A stretch of 64,000 nucleotides of DNA from Notolepis coatsorum (GCA_963971535.1 OZ020588.1:118978414-119042413); one strand, 5' to 3'. Shown: positions 43,981-56,283, counted from the first letter of the stretch. Notes: a model not told the origin generated them from the sequence alone. Translations and numbers: made by a program.

Positions 43981-45003
43981 CGTGTATCACTTCCGCAACG
44001 GATTTAGTCGGATTTTGGTTTCCGGGTTCGCCTGATTGGCCGCGACGGCCACGTGACACACCGTGGCACGCCCCTGCGGCAGCGGCAGACTTCACTGCCG
44101 CTTTCCCACTTCAACGCCAGAGCAATATTGTCGCGCCATCTTCTGAGTGCAGACGCGCTGCTGTTGCTGTTTAATAATATTGTCGTGTTGTGGAAAGCAG
44201 GATGAGAGAGCGTAGATTTCAGTGTGTATCATTTAATTATTTATCATTTAACATTTGAAAGGCATACATTGTTGTCATACAGAAGTACAGAATACTTTTA
44301 TCCAAAATGCTTCTTACTGTTACTGTTAGAGACTGTGCTAGACAAGATAAGTATGAAATAAAATCTACGCTCTCTCATCCTGCTTTCCACAACGCGACAA
44401 TATTATTAAACAGCAGCTCTGTCATTGAAGTGGGAAAAGTGAGCCGTATTGTATATTAGTACATTGCGCAGTATATTGTATATTGTATGGTAACTCAGTT
44501 ACTTCTATTCTGCATCGAACATTGTACATATGTCTATACTGAACAGCGTGACCTCTATTTTTACTTCTATTTTACAGTAACAGTAAGAAGCATTTTGGAT
44601 AAAAGTATTCTGTACTTCTGTATGACGACAATGTATGCCTTTCTACGCTCTCTCATCCTGCTTTCCACAACGCAACAATATTATTAAACAGCAACAGCAG
44701 CGCGTGACAACAATGTATGCCTTTCAAATGTTAAATGATAAATGATTAAATGATACACACTGAAATCTACGCTCTCTCATCCTGCTTTCCACAACGCGAC
44801 AATATTATTAAACAGCAACAGCAGCGCGTCTGCACTCAGAAGATGGCGCGACAATATTTCTCTGGCGTTGAAGTGGGAAAGCGGCAGTGAAGTCTGCCGC
44901 TGCCGCGGGGGCCTGCCACAGCGTGTCACGTGGCCGTAGCGGCCAATCAGGCGAACTCGGAAACCGAAATCCGACTAAATCCGTTGCGGAAGTGATACAC
45001 ACG
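43981..45003. mobile_element. Mutator-like foldback element with long TIRs
   Basis: The left arm (43981 to about 44290) is repeated inverted in the right arm (about 44695 to 45003), roughly 300 bp each. The ends read CGTGTATCACTTCCGC and GCGGAAGTGATACACACG. Flanks are a perfect 9-bp duplication GCTGGGACG (43972-43980 and 45004-45012). Long TIRs with a 9-bp duplication are typical of Mutator-like elements. A roughly 45-bp motif (CTACGCTCTCTCATCCTGCT...) recurs internally at about 44373, 44644 and 44768. No transposase. Confidence 0.78.
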
Positions 45004-45961
45004 GCTGGGACGGCCAGTCCAACGGTTGCATGGGTGGGGGTGGGGCTGGGGCCCTGGTCTTCCCGCTCAGAAGACAGGGAGCACAGTCCTTGACCAGGGT
45101 CTCGATTTCCCTGTCGATGCCTGGCCACCACACCAAGTTTGAGCCTGACTATGCCCAAGTGGCCCACGAGCGACGCAGGAGTCGTTCCAGCACGACAACT
45201 CGTCCCGGAGTCTGCTATAGGGAAGCAGCTCATCAGGTGTCCTCGCCGGCCAACCCTGTCTGATGTAGGTTGAGAGCGCAGAGAGGACGGGGTCAGCAGA
45301 CGATGCGCCTTGGAGCTCCTGCAGCGACGGAGAGGGAGGGGAGTGTGGAGGAGGTGAACCAGGTCATGCTCAGCCTGGTCCCGATTGGGAGTCGAGGGCG
45401 GGGCCGTGGGGGGACTGGGGATTGCGCGTGACAGTAGGTCAGCTACCACGTTGTCCCGGCCCGGTGTGAACTGCAAGCCGAAGTTGTACTGCTGCAGGCG
45501 GTCAGCCCAACGGTGGAGGCGGACCGGTTTGTGGCCAGTGCCTGATGTGGCGAGGAGGGTAGTGAGAGCCTGGTGGTCCGTCCTAAGCGTGAATGATCGG
45601 CCGTAGAGGTACATATGCCAGCGCTCACATGCCCAGATGCAGGCCAGGGCCTCTCGCTCCCCCACTGAGTACCTCTGTTCTGTGGGGCTGAGGGCCCGTG
45701 AAGCGAAAGCGACCGGCCTCTCCACTCCTGTGACAGTACTGCACCAATGGCTGCGGCATCACACGTGACGAGGGTGGTGCTGTCTAGGTCGAAAAATGCC
45801 AGGACTGGTGATGAGGTGAGATGGGACTTGAAGAGGAGCACAGCATTTGAGCAGGCAGGCGTCCAGAGCCAGGGCTCTTCCTGCTTCAACAGCTTCCGCA
45901 GCGGTGCCGTTGTGGTGGAGTAATGTGGCAGGAAGCGGAGGTAATACGCCGTCATGCCCAC
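45004..45961 (-). pseudogene. Gypsy RNase H and linker to integrase
   Basis: Frames from 45961 give GMTAYYLRFLPHYSTTTAPL (RT connection) and LVTCDAAAIGAVLSQ (RNase H start, first Asp). After a frameshift near 45735 come RPVAFASRALSPTEQRYSVG, EREALACIWACERW, FTLRTDHQALTTLL and NVVADLLSR. Downstream the integrase zinc-binding region is degenerate and ends at the foldback element. Confidence 0.8.
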
Positions 45962-47407
45962 TCAGGAAAGAGGCCACCTGGGCAGCTGAGGTGGGCTCTG
46001 GGACACGGTGTATGGCCTCTGTGTTTGACTGGAGCGGGTACATGCCGTCAGCCGAGAGGTGGAACCTAACAAAGTCAATGGTTGTGGTGGGGAAGACACA
46101 CTTCTCGCCATTGAGTGTGAGGTGGTGCTTCGCCATCGCACTTAAAACGCTATGGAGGCTCGCATCATGACTGTCGGCGGTGCACCACGATGTCATCAAG
46201 GTAGATGGCCACCCCAGGGATCCCGGCAAAGTCTGAGGCCATGATCTTTTCGAAGCAGCTGGGGGCGGAGCAGCTGGGTGATGAACGCGGTGAGGTTGTG
46301 GCTCTCTGGGTGTAGTGGCACCTGGAGGTACCCCTGACAAAGGTCCAATTTGGAAAACACCTTGGACCCGTGGAACTGGGCGGTGAGCTCCTCTGTGGTT
46401 GGCAAGGGGCATTTATCGAGGACGATGGACTTGTTTACCGCTCTCAGGTCCACGCAGAGTCGCAGCCCCCCTGATTTCTTCTTTGCTACAAGCAAGTTGG
46501 AGATCCAGGGCGACGCGTTCACCTGTTCGATGATGTCGTCGTCCAGTATCTTCTGTAACTCTGTGGCGATGTTCTCACGGAGAGCCAGGGGGGAACGGCG
46601 AAGGGGCTGGATGACCGGAGTAACTTTTTGGTCGAGCAGGGGCTGGTGAGCGAAGACCTGGAGGCAGCCCACGCGGTTGAAAAATGCAGGCCACTGTTGC
46701 TGCCAGGAGACAGCGGCGATGGTGTGGATCTCTGAGCCTGTGGTGTCCAGCTGAGAGAAACCGAGGCCACTGAAGAGGTCGAGGCCGAGGAGGTTGGTCC
46801 CTCGGCGTGCGATGTTGAACTCGAAGGCAGGTAGTGTCTTTTCTCCATACCTCACCAGCAGCTGGAGGGAGCCAACGATGTCGATCTTGGAGTTGGCGTA
46901 GCTTCGCAGGGTGGTGGTGGGCGGGCCCAGTGGCTTGTGGGAGAAGAATTGCGAGTACGTCGCCCAATTCAGTAGAGACACTGTGGCTCCAGTGTTGAGG
47001 AGGAGGGGCAGTATGATGTCACCGACCACCAATGAACACGTTTTGAATGGCACTCGTCCTGAGCTGACATTATGCATGATAGTGGTCGGTGGCTTGGAAG
47101 CGCTAGCTGGGGCTGACCTGCAGACTTTGTGGAAGTGGTTTAGCCTCCTGCAGTTGGAGCAGGCTTTGCCACGGGCAGGGCAGGTCTGGGCTCTGGGGTT
47201 GTGCGAAAGGGAGCCACAATTCCCGCACGGCTGGCGTGATCGGTCACGTGACTGGGAGGCTAACAGTATACTGTCCCCGCTGTCGTCTGCACTCACGTTG
47301 AGGAGGGACACCCTTGAGCTGAGCGTGCTCGCAGCCTCTACTGGCGTGTGTGTGTTGGGGCTGGGGGAGGTAGACAAGCTAGCTGCACAGTTCATAGCAG
47401 ATTCCAC
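45962..47407 (-). pseudogene. Gypsy nucleocapsid, protease and reverse transcriptase
   Basis: The 403-codon frame from 47407 holds zinc-knuckle cysteines (CGNCGSLSH...C, CSNCRRLNHFHKVC) and a protease whose active site reads LNTGATVSLL, with Asn in place of the catalytic Asp. The RT begins with PWISNLLVAKKKSGGLRLCVDL, LPTTEEL and KLDLCQGYLQVPL. A frameshift near 46255 interrupts the fingers/palm. The YLDD catalytic box can still be read at about 46195-46206, followed by HHLTLNGEKCVFP. Upstream of the first Met the frame continues into gag C-terminal sequence (ESTKTISEGELTLAVAIS) after a stop. Confidence 0.82.
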
Positions 47408-47489
47408 CTACACTGTTAGACTAATAGCTACTGCTAATGTCAGTTCGCCTTCAGATATAGTTTTGGTGGACTCGGTGCGAATCTGGGGG

Positions 47490-48222
47490 TGAAGTTGCAA
47501 CATTGTTGCATTCTTCATTTGGTTCGTCTGCATTGCAATTTGTCAAGCGCACCAAACTTTCTGAACAATGTCACGCGGTCGAAAAGGGCGCTCGTCTATT
47601 GGACACAACAGAGTGAAAATGTGTGTGTGTGAATGAATGGGAGCCCTATTGTGTGTGTGTGTGTGTGTGTGTGTAGTAGACGCAGCAGGAGGAGTGTAGT
47701 GGAGAGAGAGTCAGGGAGCGGACAGTCTCTCGGTTTGATTGCACTGAAGCGCCGGTGATGAGTTTTTTGTGCGCGTGTGTGTGTGACTGCAAGCCCTGTC
47801 TGACTCCAGTTCCACCATTTGACCGAATGTCCCGCATCCCGCATATTGAGAGGATGTCCCTCTTTTCGAAGCAAAAAAATAACATGGGTCTAAAAGCCCC
47901 TCCCTACAGTAAACGTAGCAACCCGCCTCTTGTCCACACACATTGCTCTGCTCGTGACGCTACCTCATATCACAGATCTGATTGGTTAGGTAGTAATTTA
48001 GCGCTCTGCTCGTGAGAGTCGTGAGTCACTTCCTATATTTGTTCCGTGTTTGGTCCGATGAAGCGAACCGAGACCTACGTTTTCAGGCGGACCAGAGTTC
48101 GTGTGTTTGGTCCACACCAGAGTTCGACTGAGCATTCACACCACCCAAAAAAACTATCCAAGAAAACGAACTCTGGTCCGATAGTCCGGACCAAACAGCT
48201 CTGGTGTGAAAGCACCCTTAGT
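47490..48222. mobile_element. MITE cluster interrupting Gypsy gag
   Basis: The right end (GTGTGAAAGCACCCTTAG) and interior (TCTGGTCCGATAGTCCGGACC; TTTGGTCCACACCAGAG) belong to a common fish MITE with Harbinger-like GGTGCTTTCACACC ends. The left part (TTGCATTCTTCATTTGGTTCG) probably belongs to the same element. Inside are a TG microsatellite (47652-47674) and, at 47790-48025, a fragment matching 53465-53700 of the hAT element described below. Confidence 0.55.
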
Positions 48223-48618
48223 GTTCAATATGAGTTGGTCTCTAACCATTTCATCTTGTAATGCCCCGAATTTGCAGGAGCTAGCCAAGCCCCATAGGTC
48301 CGCGACGTACTGCGTTATTGACTCGCCAGTACGTTGATGCCTCCGTCAGAATACAACTCGACGGAGGAGTGCACTCTGTGGAGTGGCGAACGCCACAACC
48401 GACGCATATGTGTCTAAGGTGCAGAGAGTTTCACACACACACTGTCCCTCCACGCCTAAACAGTGCAGTAGTAATGCACGTTTCCTCACCGCGGATATAT
48501 CCAAACCGGTAGCCAGAGGATACGTCTCGAACTAGGAAATCCAGCGCGCCCACGGGACGGGCGGCTCACCAGGCAGAGGTAGGAAGGGTGGAGGGGGTGG
48601 GATAGAAAATTCAGCCAT
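48223..48618 (-). pseudogene. Gypsy gag N-terminus
   Basis: It starts at an ATG 13 bases after the LTR end. MAEFSIPPPPPFLPLPGEPP, then WISSFETYPLATGLD, AVRKRALLLHCLGVEGQ and ESITQYVADLWGLASSCKFG are typical of fish Gypsy capsids. One in-frame TGA occurs about two-thirds through. It breaks off at the MITE cluster. Confidence 0.75.
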
Positions 48619-48630
48619 CTCTCGTCGCCA
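48619..48630 (-). promoter_or_regulatory. Gypsy primer-binding site
   Basis: On the sense strand TGGCGACGAGAG immediately follows the LTR (CATAACA, then one base). It starts with the TGG expected of a tRNA 3' CCA complement. Donor tRNA not assigned. Confidence 0.5.
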
Positions 48631-48631
48631 A

Positions 48632-48860
48632 TGTTATGTTGAAATAATCAGACAACGCGTTGTTGCAGCTTAACGGTGTTTACTCAACTGAGACACACAT
48701 GCATGGTAACGTACATCGTAACATCAACGTCAACGTCACGTTCAGCCATATGCCATAACGTGAAACTCAACTCATGAACACGACACTGTCGCAACAGTCA
48801 GAACACTGGTTTAAGTGCTGGCACTCGGCAATGCTCTGGTGAGTCTTGTACAGAACTGAC
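48632..48860 (-). repeat. Gypsy 5' LTR, R-U5 part
   Basis: The sense strand ends ...TGTCTGATTATTTCAACATAACA. A degenerate polyadenylation signal (AGTAAACA, about 48680) is visible. The outer boundary is obscured by the adjacent opposite-strand LTR piece. Confidence 0.55.
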
Positions 48861-49095
48861 TCAGAACTTTCTCTTTATTCCGGGACTCTAGTGTATTCAC
48901 CTTCGGGTTGTGTTTTTCTCATTTGCCCTTAAAGGGACAGTGCTGTATTTTTTGTTGTTCATGGACTCTAGCGTATTTCGCCCTTAAAGGGACAGTGCTG
49001 CTTTTTTCCCCTGTGAAATAAATTATGCCCTGTTTTTGGCTAACTCTGATCACTGTCTTGTGTTGTGCTATTGGGGTTGCTTACAAACTGTAACA
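48861..49095 (+). repeat. LTR fragment related to 27976-28147
   Basis: Two copies of CCCTTAAAGGGACAGTGCTG, an AAATAAA signal at about 49017, then CTTGTGTTGTGCTATTGGGG and a GTAACA end. Same layout as the end of the putative LTR at 28 kb. Confidence 0.6.
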
Positions 49096-49660
49096 GTTCC
49101 CTTTTTACCAATCGGTATGAAAAGTTAATCAGCTCTTCATTGGCTATTCTTCATGACCAACCTTTCCATGACCATACACCTTTTTGTGATAAGCCACTCC
49201 CATTGCCACACCCCATTTCTGCCAATTGACATGAACAGTCACACACACATTTTACCTCCATGCCAAATTTCAGCCTCCTAGAGCGCAAATTTTGGCTGCT
49301 AGAGGTTGGGGACTCATTTTGGACGAACCAACAAACAAATTAATCAACCATCAGAGCAAGTTATAGAGCTGCTGGTCGCAGGTAATACAGATGATTCATG
49401 GGGACGCAGATAAGGAAAGCCACATGCTCCAGTTTTGTCATTGTTCAACTGTTTCAATTTATTTTCATACAGCATGATGTGCTGATTTGAACAGGATTTT
49501 GCACATTATGTCCATATATCTGGTTCAGTGGTTGACTAAGGGTGGACCCTGACCCTCACAACCCTCCTTATCATTGTTTGACGCCAACATTCTGGAATAT
49601 CATCTTCGTTGGTCAACATTCTATCGTGAAGGAGTGGCTCCCACAAGAGAGGAGAGAGTG
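49096..49660. other. Unassigned
   Basis: 49240-49380 (CCAAATTTCAGCCTCCTAGA..., GGACGAACCAACAAACAAA) has the look of an old dispersed repeat, but I cannot name it. Confidence 0.4.
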
Positions 49661-49887
49661 AAGGAAGGAAGGAAGGAAGGAAGGAAGGAAGGAAGGAAGG
49701 AAGGAAGGAAGGAAGGAAGGAAGGAAGGAAGGAAGGAAGGAAGGAAGGAAGGAAGGAAGGAAGGAAGGAAGGAAGGAAGGAAGGAAGGAAGGAAGGAAGG
49801 AAGGAAGGAAGGAAGGAAGGAAGGAAGGAAGGAAGGAAGGAAGGAAGGAAGGAAGGAAGGAAGGAAGGAAGGAAGGAAGGAAGGAAG
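49661..49887 (+). repeat. (GGAA)n microsatellite, about 227 bp
   Basis: Uninterrupted AAGG tetranucleotides. Open frames of Lys-Glu-Gly-Arg and Leu-Pro-Ser-Phe repeats are artefacts. Confidence 0.97.
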
Positions 49888-50255
49888 GAGATGGGAAGGG
49901 AGGATCTGCTGGGTGTGATTGTACCAACTGTTGAAAGAAATAAAAGTGAAATGGAAGCAATGGTCGAGGAGAGGTGTGTGTGTCATAATGTGCATTTGTA
50001 CAGTATGTGTTCAATGCCCAACAATCACTATAGCGATAATGAAAGTACTAGAAAGGTGCGCTCAGTAGAGTGCAAATCACCACCCATTAATTTTCTAGTA
50101 GCCTACACATTAGGTGGGGCTTAAGTGTGAGGGTGAGATGGGGCCATAATAGACCAATGAAAGTAGACCTCCCCACATTATGCCTATTACACCATTACAC
50201 CAGCACAGTATTACACTATTACACAATATTACACTACTACACTATTAATAGTCGT
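49888..50255. other. Unassigned
   Basis: Short ACACTATTAC-type imperfect repeats near 50185-50245; no gene. Confidence 0.45.
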
Positions 50256-50640
50256 CAAACTAGAGTGGTCTAGAGGTGGTGGCAGAGAGGAGGATGAGGA
50301 AAAAGCTGGATGCTATACTGGAAAACCCCTCTCAACCCCTCTATGAGGAGCTAGCTAAGAGCATGTTCAGCAATAGACTGGAGAGGTAACGGCTGGAGAA
50401 CTTGAGAACTGTTAGGACTGTCCAACTCCTAAATACTGGTGCAGTGTGCTACTACACATGGACCATGCATTCCACTACTATTATTACTATTATCACTATT
50501 ATTACCATGTTCTATCACTATGTTATATGTTCTATTTCTGTCTGTACCTCCACTCCCCCATGCTGCTATGACATCTGAATGTCCCCAAGCGGATTAATAA
50601 AGGAACACTTGACTTGATACTTGACACTTGACACACTATT
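50256..50640 (+). mobile_element. Rex1-like LINE 3' end
   Basis: The 3' UTR has TATGTTCTATTTCTGTCTGTACC, CATGCTGCTATGACATCTGAATGTCCCC and AGCGGATTAATAAAGGA, then a short repeated tail (ACTTGA...). This is the usual terminus of Rex1-like fish LINEs. A few C-terminal ORF codons may be included near 50290-50400. Confidence 0.6.
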
Positions 50641-51020
50641 ACACGGACAGAAGCATAGACAGACACACACACACACACAGCCAAACAAACAAACGCATGA
50701 TCTCACCCCAGGCATCACCTGGTGGAGACAAAAAGAGAAAGGAACCTGTGGTGTTTGGCTGATGTGTAAAAAGAAAAATCACTTCAAGGTCTCTCAACTC
50801 TTCTGTTTTCCAGAACACCAAGACAGGAGGAGGTGAGCTGAAATATATTGATTGATTGATTTTATTGTGGATTAGAGACATCATCGAAGGGATAAAAACA
50901 TGATTAAATGCAAGCACTTATTTTCATCATGGACAGGACATACAGTATATCAACATAAAACATTGTACATCATCATAAAAACATTGAGAGAATATATGCA
51001 TATAGAAGATAAAAGAAAAA
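50641..51020. other. Unassigned, small repeats
   Basis: An AC tract at 50663-50680 and ATTGATTG units at about 50848-50862, which may begin another LINE tail. Confidence 0.35.
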
Positions 51021-51341
51021 TAACTATGCTACCCTCTCTTTCCTATACCGATAGCCAGTGGCTCAGGAGGTAACTATGCTACCCTCTCTTTCCTATACCA
51101 ATAGCCAGTGGCTCAGGAGGTAGAGCAGTCACCTGGTAATCAGGAGGTTACTGGTCCCACTCCTCCCGGGCAGCTTGTCGAAGTCACCTTGAGACCCCTA
51201 ATTGCTCCCGATGTGCAGGTTGACGCCTTGCATGGTTGCCTCTGCCATTGGTGTGTGAATTTGTGAGTAAATGGATAAAATGTTAGGAACAAATTGTAAA
51301 GCGCTTTTGATAAAAGCGCTATATAAATGCAGCCATTTGCC
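51021..51341 (+). mobile_element. tRNA-derived SINE with duplicated head
   Basis: Box A-like GTGGCTCAGGAGGTAGAGCA (51108-51127), the anticodon-region-like GGTAATCAGGAGG, and a degraded box B (GGTCCCACTCC) form the tRNA-like head. The body (CCTAATTGCTCCCGATGTGC) and a conserved tail (AAAGCGCTTTTGATAAAAGC ... ATATAAATGCAGCCATTTG) are typical of fish V-type SINEs. A 50-bp unit covering the upstream flank and box A is tandemly duplicated (51021-51070 and 51071-51120). Confidence 0.8.
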
Positions 51342-51504
51342 TTTTGCCATGTTCGTCCAGACATTTTGAAGCCAGTTAACCTAGGGGCCTGTTTAATGCT
51401 GCTGGGCAGGCTGTTCAACAGTACTGCAGCTGAATAAAGGAATAAGGTTGAATCTGAAAGGGAATATGTTTGTGTCTCTACCTCTATATACTGTATAGAG
51501 ATAA

Positions 51505-51648
<144 letters not shown>

Positions 51649-53116
51649 GCTACAGTTACACCTGTCACTTCAAAGAAAGTGAAAGAGTTCTCACTCCTCT
51701 ATTTACATTGCTCATCAGGGCTACAGCGCTCGAGTGTGAAATGTTTCTCTTCTCTTGGTCTCGCAGATTTTATTTTGACTTATCTTGGTCTCGGCCACTA
51801 TTGAATTTTAAATGTACTTTTTACCCTATCTTTGTTGCCCTACCTCACCTATCTAAGAGTTTTCAGATGCACAGCAGATGTGTTTTCTTTCTCCAGCACC
51901 TGATCTGAAACGAAATGATCGGCTCAATGCATTCCATCATGCAATCCACCAATGGAATGCAGAGCATTATACATGCCGTTTATTGCCTATTTTGGTCTTT
52001 GTCTTGAATAGGACTTGTTGATATGTTCAGGATTCAGTCTTGACCTGGTCTCAACCCCCTTTTGGATTTGGTCTTGACTCAAACTTGACTGGTTCAGGGG
52101 GGTATACTGCTTGGGAGCAGGTTATTTAGCTAAGAGATTGAACGTAGAAAATACCTTTACTTTGAAATGTATTAATTTATACATTTTTATAGACTGCAAA
52201 CCCGGCTGTCCCTGATAAATTGAAAGATAGATAACCCCATCCCCCCTAATTATCTATGAATGTTCCCCATTTGGGGAATTTGGGGACATTTCAGCATACA
52301 TAATTTTTCAGTAGCCTATATAATCCAAAGTCTTTACATTCAGCTTTAACATTTACCACCAAATATAGGACATCCAGGGGTTTCAATTTAAAAGATGAAT
52401 GCAAAATATTACCTGCATGAAATTATTTGTCACAGGTAACATCTGAATAATTTATTAATAAAACAATTTTAGTACACAATTGCATATTTCTATAAAGCTT
52501 ACATGAAAGTCATATATACTTGTGACTTAATGATTAGGCGGAGATGATAAGCCTATTAATTTGGGCAACAAATTTCTAGTGACTCATAGCCTACTTATTA
52601 CTTGGATTCTCCATGTTTAAATTCACCATATCTATACATTTAGTTCTTCCTGCATACTGTTAAAAGACAGGTCCCTGTTTGGGATTAGCCATCTGTTGCT
52701 GAAACCGAAACAACAAACATACCCTGGGTATTTTGAACTTGCTTCATAGTATAGGCCCCTGGTCTTGAACTTGACTTTGACTCAATCAAGGTGGTTTTGA
52801 CAACAGCTGTGTTGTTCATACTGTATGTACATTGTGGTCAGATATCATCCAGACAATGTAGAATTCCAATCGCAAGGCCAGCCTGACTGCTTTGGAATGG
52901 AGTCTGGCTCATCAGATCATAATGTGAGACGGCATTCGATGGCATGATGATCAGACGACAACAACCACATTGAAACACATGTAACCGTAACCAGAGACAA
53001 AGAACACAAGAAACATCAGAACACCAGGATCTATAGCAACAGAAGGACAGAGACAGACAAAAGAAAGAAAGTAGAGACTGATGAAAGAGGATCAGAGAGA
53101 GATGTCAAGAGACAGA
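51649..53116. other. Unassigned
   Basis: About 1.5 kb with no recognised gene or mobile-element end. 52005-52095 and 52750-52790 contain loosely repeated TTGACT/TCTTGA motifs. Confidence 0.45.
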
Positions 53117-53431
<315 letters not shown>

Positions 53432-54496
53432 TAGGGTGACCAGGTGTCCCCCTTTTGGTTGTACTGTCCCACCATTTGACCAAATGTCCCGCGTCCCTCA
53501 TATTGAGAGGATGTCCCTCTTTTCGAAGCCAAAAAAAACATGCGTCTAAAAGCCCCTCCCTACAGACAGTAAACGTAGCAATCCGCCTCTTGTCCACACA
53601 CATTGCTCTGATTGGTTATAGTACTTTAGCGCGCTGCTTGCCTGCTTGTGACGTGACTGAGACTGAGTCGTGACGCTACCTCATATCGCAAATCTGATTG
53701 GTCAAAAAAAACACAACAACATTACAAGCGAACTAGTTCAAGATGGAAAGCAGTAAAAAGAAACGGACCTGCAGTTACAACCAAGACTGGCAAACGACAC
53801 ATGACTGGGTGAGGCAGATGGCAGGCAATCCGCAGCAGGCTTTCTGTGTTTTGTGTCATAGTTCGTTTTCAATTGCGCATGGAGGAGAATACGACTTGAA
53901 GTGCCACAGTGGACGTGAGTCTCACTTGAAAGTGGCTCACCAAAAAGAAACATCCAGATCTATGGATACGTTTCTTTTTAAACCAAACAATGATAGCCAG
54001 ACGGACAAGGTCACTGCAGCTGAGATAACAAGTGTCTATCACACAGTACAACACTCCCATTCATACAGGTCAGCCGACTGTGGTAACCTTTAACCTTTGA
54101 TTTAAATCTATTCGGTGAAGACCATGGCAGTTATTCTAATATAGAAACACAATTTATTTGTATTATTATTTTTGTATTATACTACACTGTTTTCCCTAGT
54201 TCTGTGTTAACAGGGAATATCAAACACAAGACATTCCTGTCAAGTGATGACGTTTGAATATTTAAAACAGATGTTAGGTGGTATTTAATTTGTATTTATT
54301 TTGATTTAACCTTTAACCTTTGATTTAAATCTATTCAGTGAAGACCATGGCAGTTATTCTAATAAGAAAATGTACATTATCTATCTGTCCCACTTTGTCC
54401 CACTTTGTCCCACCAAAATCGTACTGTTGTCCCACTTTGTCCCACCAACATCTTACTGTTGTCCCACTTTTGGACTTTTTGCATCTGGTCACCCTA
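53432..54496 (+). mobile_element. hAT element inserted in the GACA array
   Basis: TAGGGTGACCAG at the left and CTGGTCACCCTA at the right are perfect 12-bp inverted termini. Both flanks read AGACAGAC, which fits an 8-bp duplication but is uninformative in a GACA array. It contains the N-terminal transposase frame at 53743-54093 and two copies of a roughly 55-bp segment (TTTAACCTTTGATTTAAATC ... CAGTTATTCTAAT at 54087-54142 and 54307-54362). The catalytic core is missing. Confidence 0.75.
53743..54093 (+). pseudogene. hAT transposase N-terminal fragment
   Basis: The ATG is at 53743 (MESSKKKRTCSYNQDW). The frame has a BED-like zinc-binding region, CVLCHSSFSIAHGGEYDLKCH...H, then KVTAAEITSVYHTVQHSHSY and SADCGN. 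This combination is characteristic of a widespread fish hAT family in which it leads into the catalytic domain. Here it stops after 116 codons and no DDE-type core follows, so it is a truncated, probably inactive product. Confidence 0.78.
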
Positions 54497-54527
54497 AGAC
54501 AGACAGACAGACAGACAGACAGACATT

Positions 54528-55154
<627 letters not shown>

Positions 55155-55394
55155 TCACTCCTAGAGAGGTTGTATACTGTATCTGTCCCGAGTGTCATTG
55201 AGCGGTGGATGTTTGTCATACTCTCCTCGTGGTGCCGGTGATAAATAGAGCTCAGAATGCCATGCCATCGTGCCGAGGTGGCAATTCCAGAACACTACTC
55301 TAATCCCCAGCATTCCATCCAGACATTCCCATCAGCTATGTCCAGGAAGAGCATGGCAAAATAATTGTACTCTGGCCATTGAAACAGTTTCTCA

Positions 55395-55396
<2 letters not shown>

Positions 55397-55455
<59 letters not shown>

Positions 55456-55513
55456 ACGCACACGCACACGCACACGCACACGCACACGCACACACACACA
55501 CACGCACACACAT
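55397..55513 (+). repeat. (CA)n with (CACACG)n core
   Basis: A CA run whose central part, about 55444-55492, is a hexamer CACACG array. Confidence 0.95.
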
Positions 55514-55799
55514 ACTGTATGGATGAATTCACACAGATGCATGCATGTACTAGTTCTCTCTCTCTCATTGTCCATTGTCATATTTGTGATGGAATTCTAT
55601 TGATTTACACTTTACAGTTATTCCCAACAGTCACCACTACCGGCCTAACCTAACCCTCATTATTTAATGTCATGCTAACCTTTAATGTGTCATCTTGTAT
55701 ATTTTGCCATTGGTAGTACGTCACAGAAAGACAAATTCCTCTACATTCATTGCACACACTCACTCTAAACATTCACCTTTATCATTAACTTTTTAACAT
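55514..55799. other. Unassigned
   Basis: Nothing recognised. Confidence 0.4.
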
Positions 55800-55998
55800 T
55801 ATACCATATTTGATCTCTACCTCATTTTTTCATTTAGTTTTATTGTGTTTGTTTATTGTGTATTTTTTGTATAGTGTTTGGTCTTTATTCTTTTTACTTT
55901 TTTTACTGTATGAAGCACAATCTTAGGGGGCTCATATAGAACCAAGCATTTCACTGTAATGTACTTATATGTGACAAATAAAACAAAACTTGAATTTG
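55800..55998 (+). mobile_element. LINE 3' UTR-like fragment
   Basis: CCAAGCATTTCACTGTAATG ... TATGTGACAAATAAAAC followed by TTGAATTTGAA is a common 3' terminus of fish LINEs. No coding part is present. Confidence 0.5.
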
Positions 55999-56183
55999 AA
56001 CAATATTGATGTAACTAAGAGCTTAATCTTTTGTATTGGTATTAATTGGTATTTCAACTAGAAAACGAGGTTGACTCAGACAGAAGCATGGTGCCGGCTT
56101 CTGTCTTCCCCAGAGAAGGACAGTGGCTGGGCGTGTAGTGAGAAAGCATGGCTGCATTCCAGTTTGGCCAAATAGCAAACAGC

Positions 56184-56198
56184 ACACACACACTTGCA

Positions 56199-56283
<85 letters not shown>

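Larger units (their letters stand above)
43506..48860 (-). mobile_element. Decayed Gypsy element with secondary insertions
   Basis: On the minus strand: partial 5' LTR (48632-48860), gag start (48618), a MITE cluster in gag (47490-48222), nucleocapsid-protease-RT (47407-46196), the rest of RT and RNase H with frameshifts (46412-45440), degraded integrase zinc-binding region (to 45004), a Mutator-like insertion (43981-45003), and the integrase core (43980-43506). The 3' end and 3' LTR are cut off by the repeat at 43204-43505. There is no chromodomain, so it differs from the Gypsy element at 22-24 kb. Confidence 0.82.
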
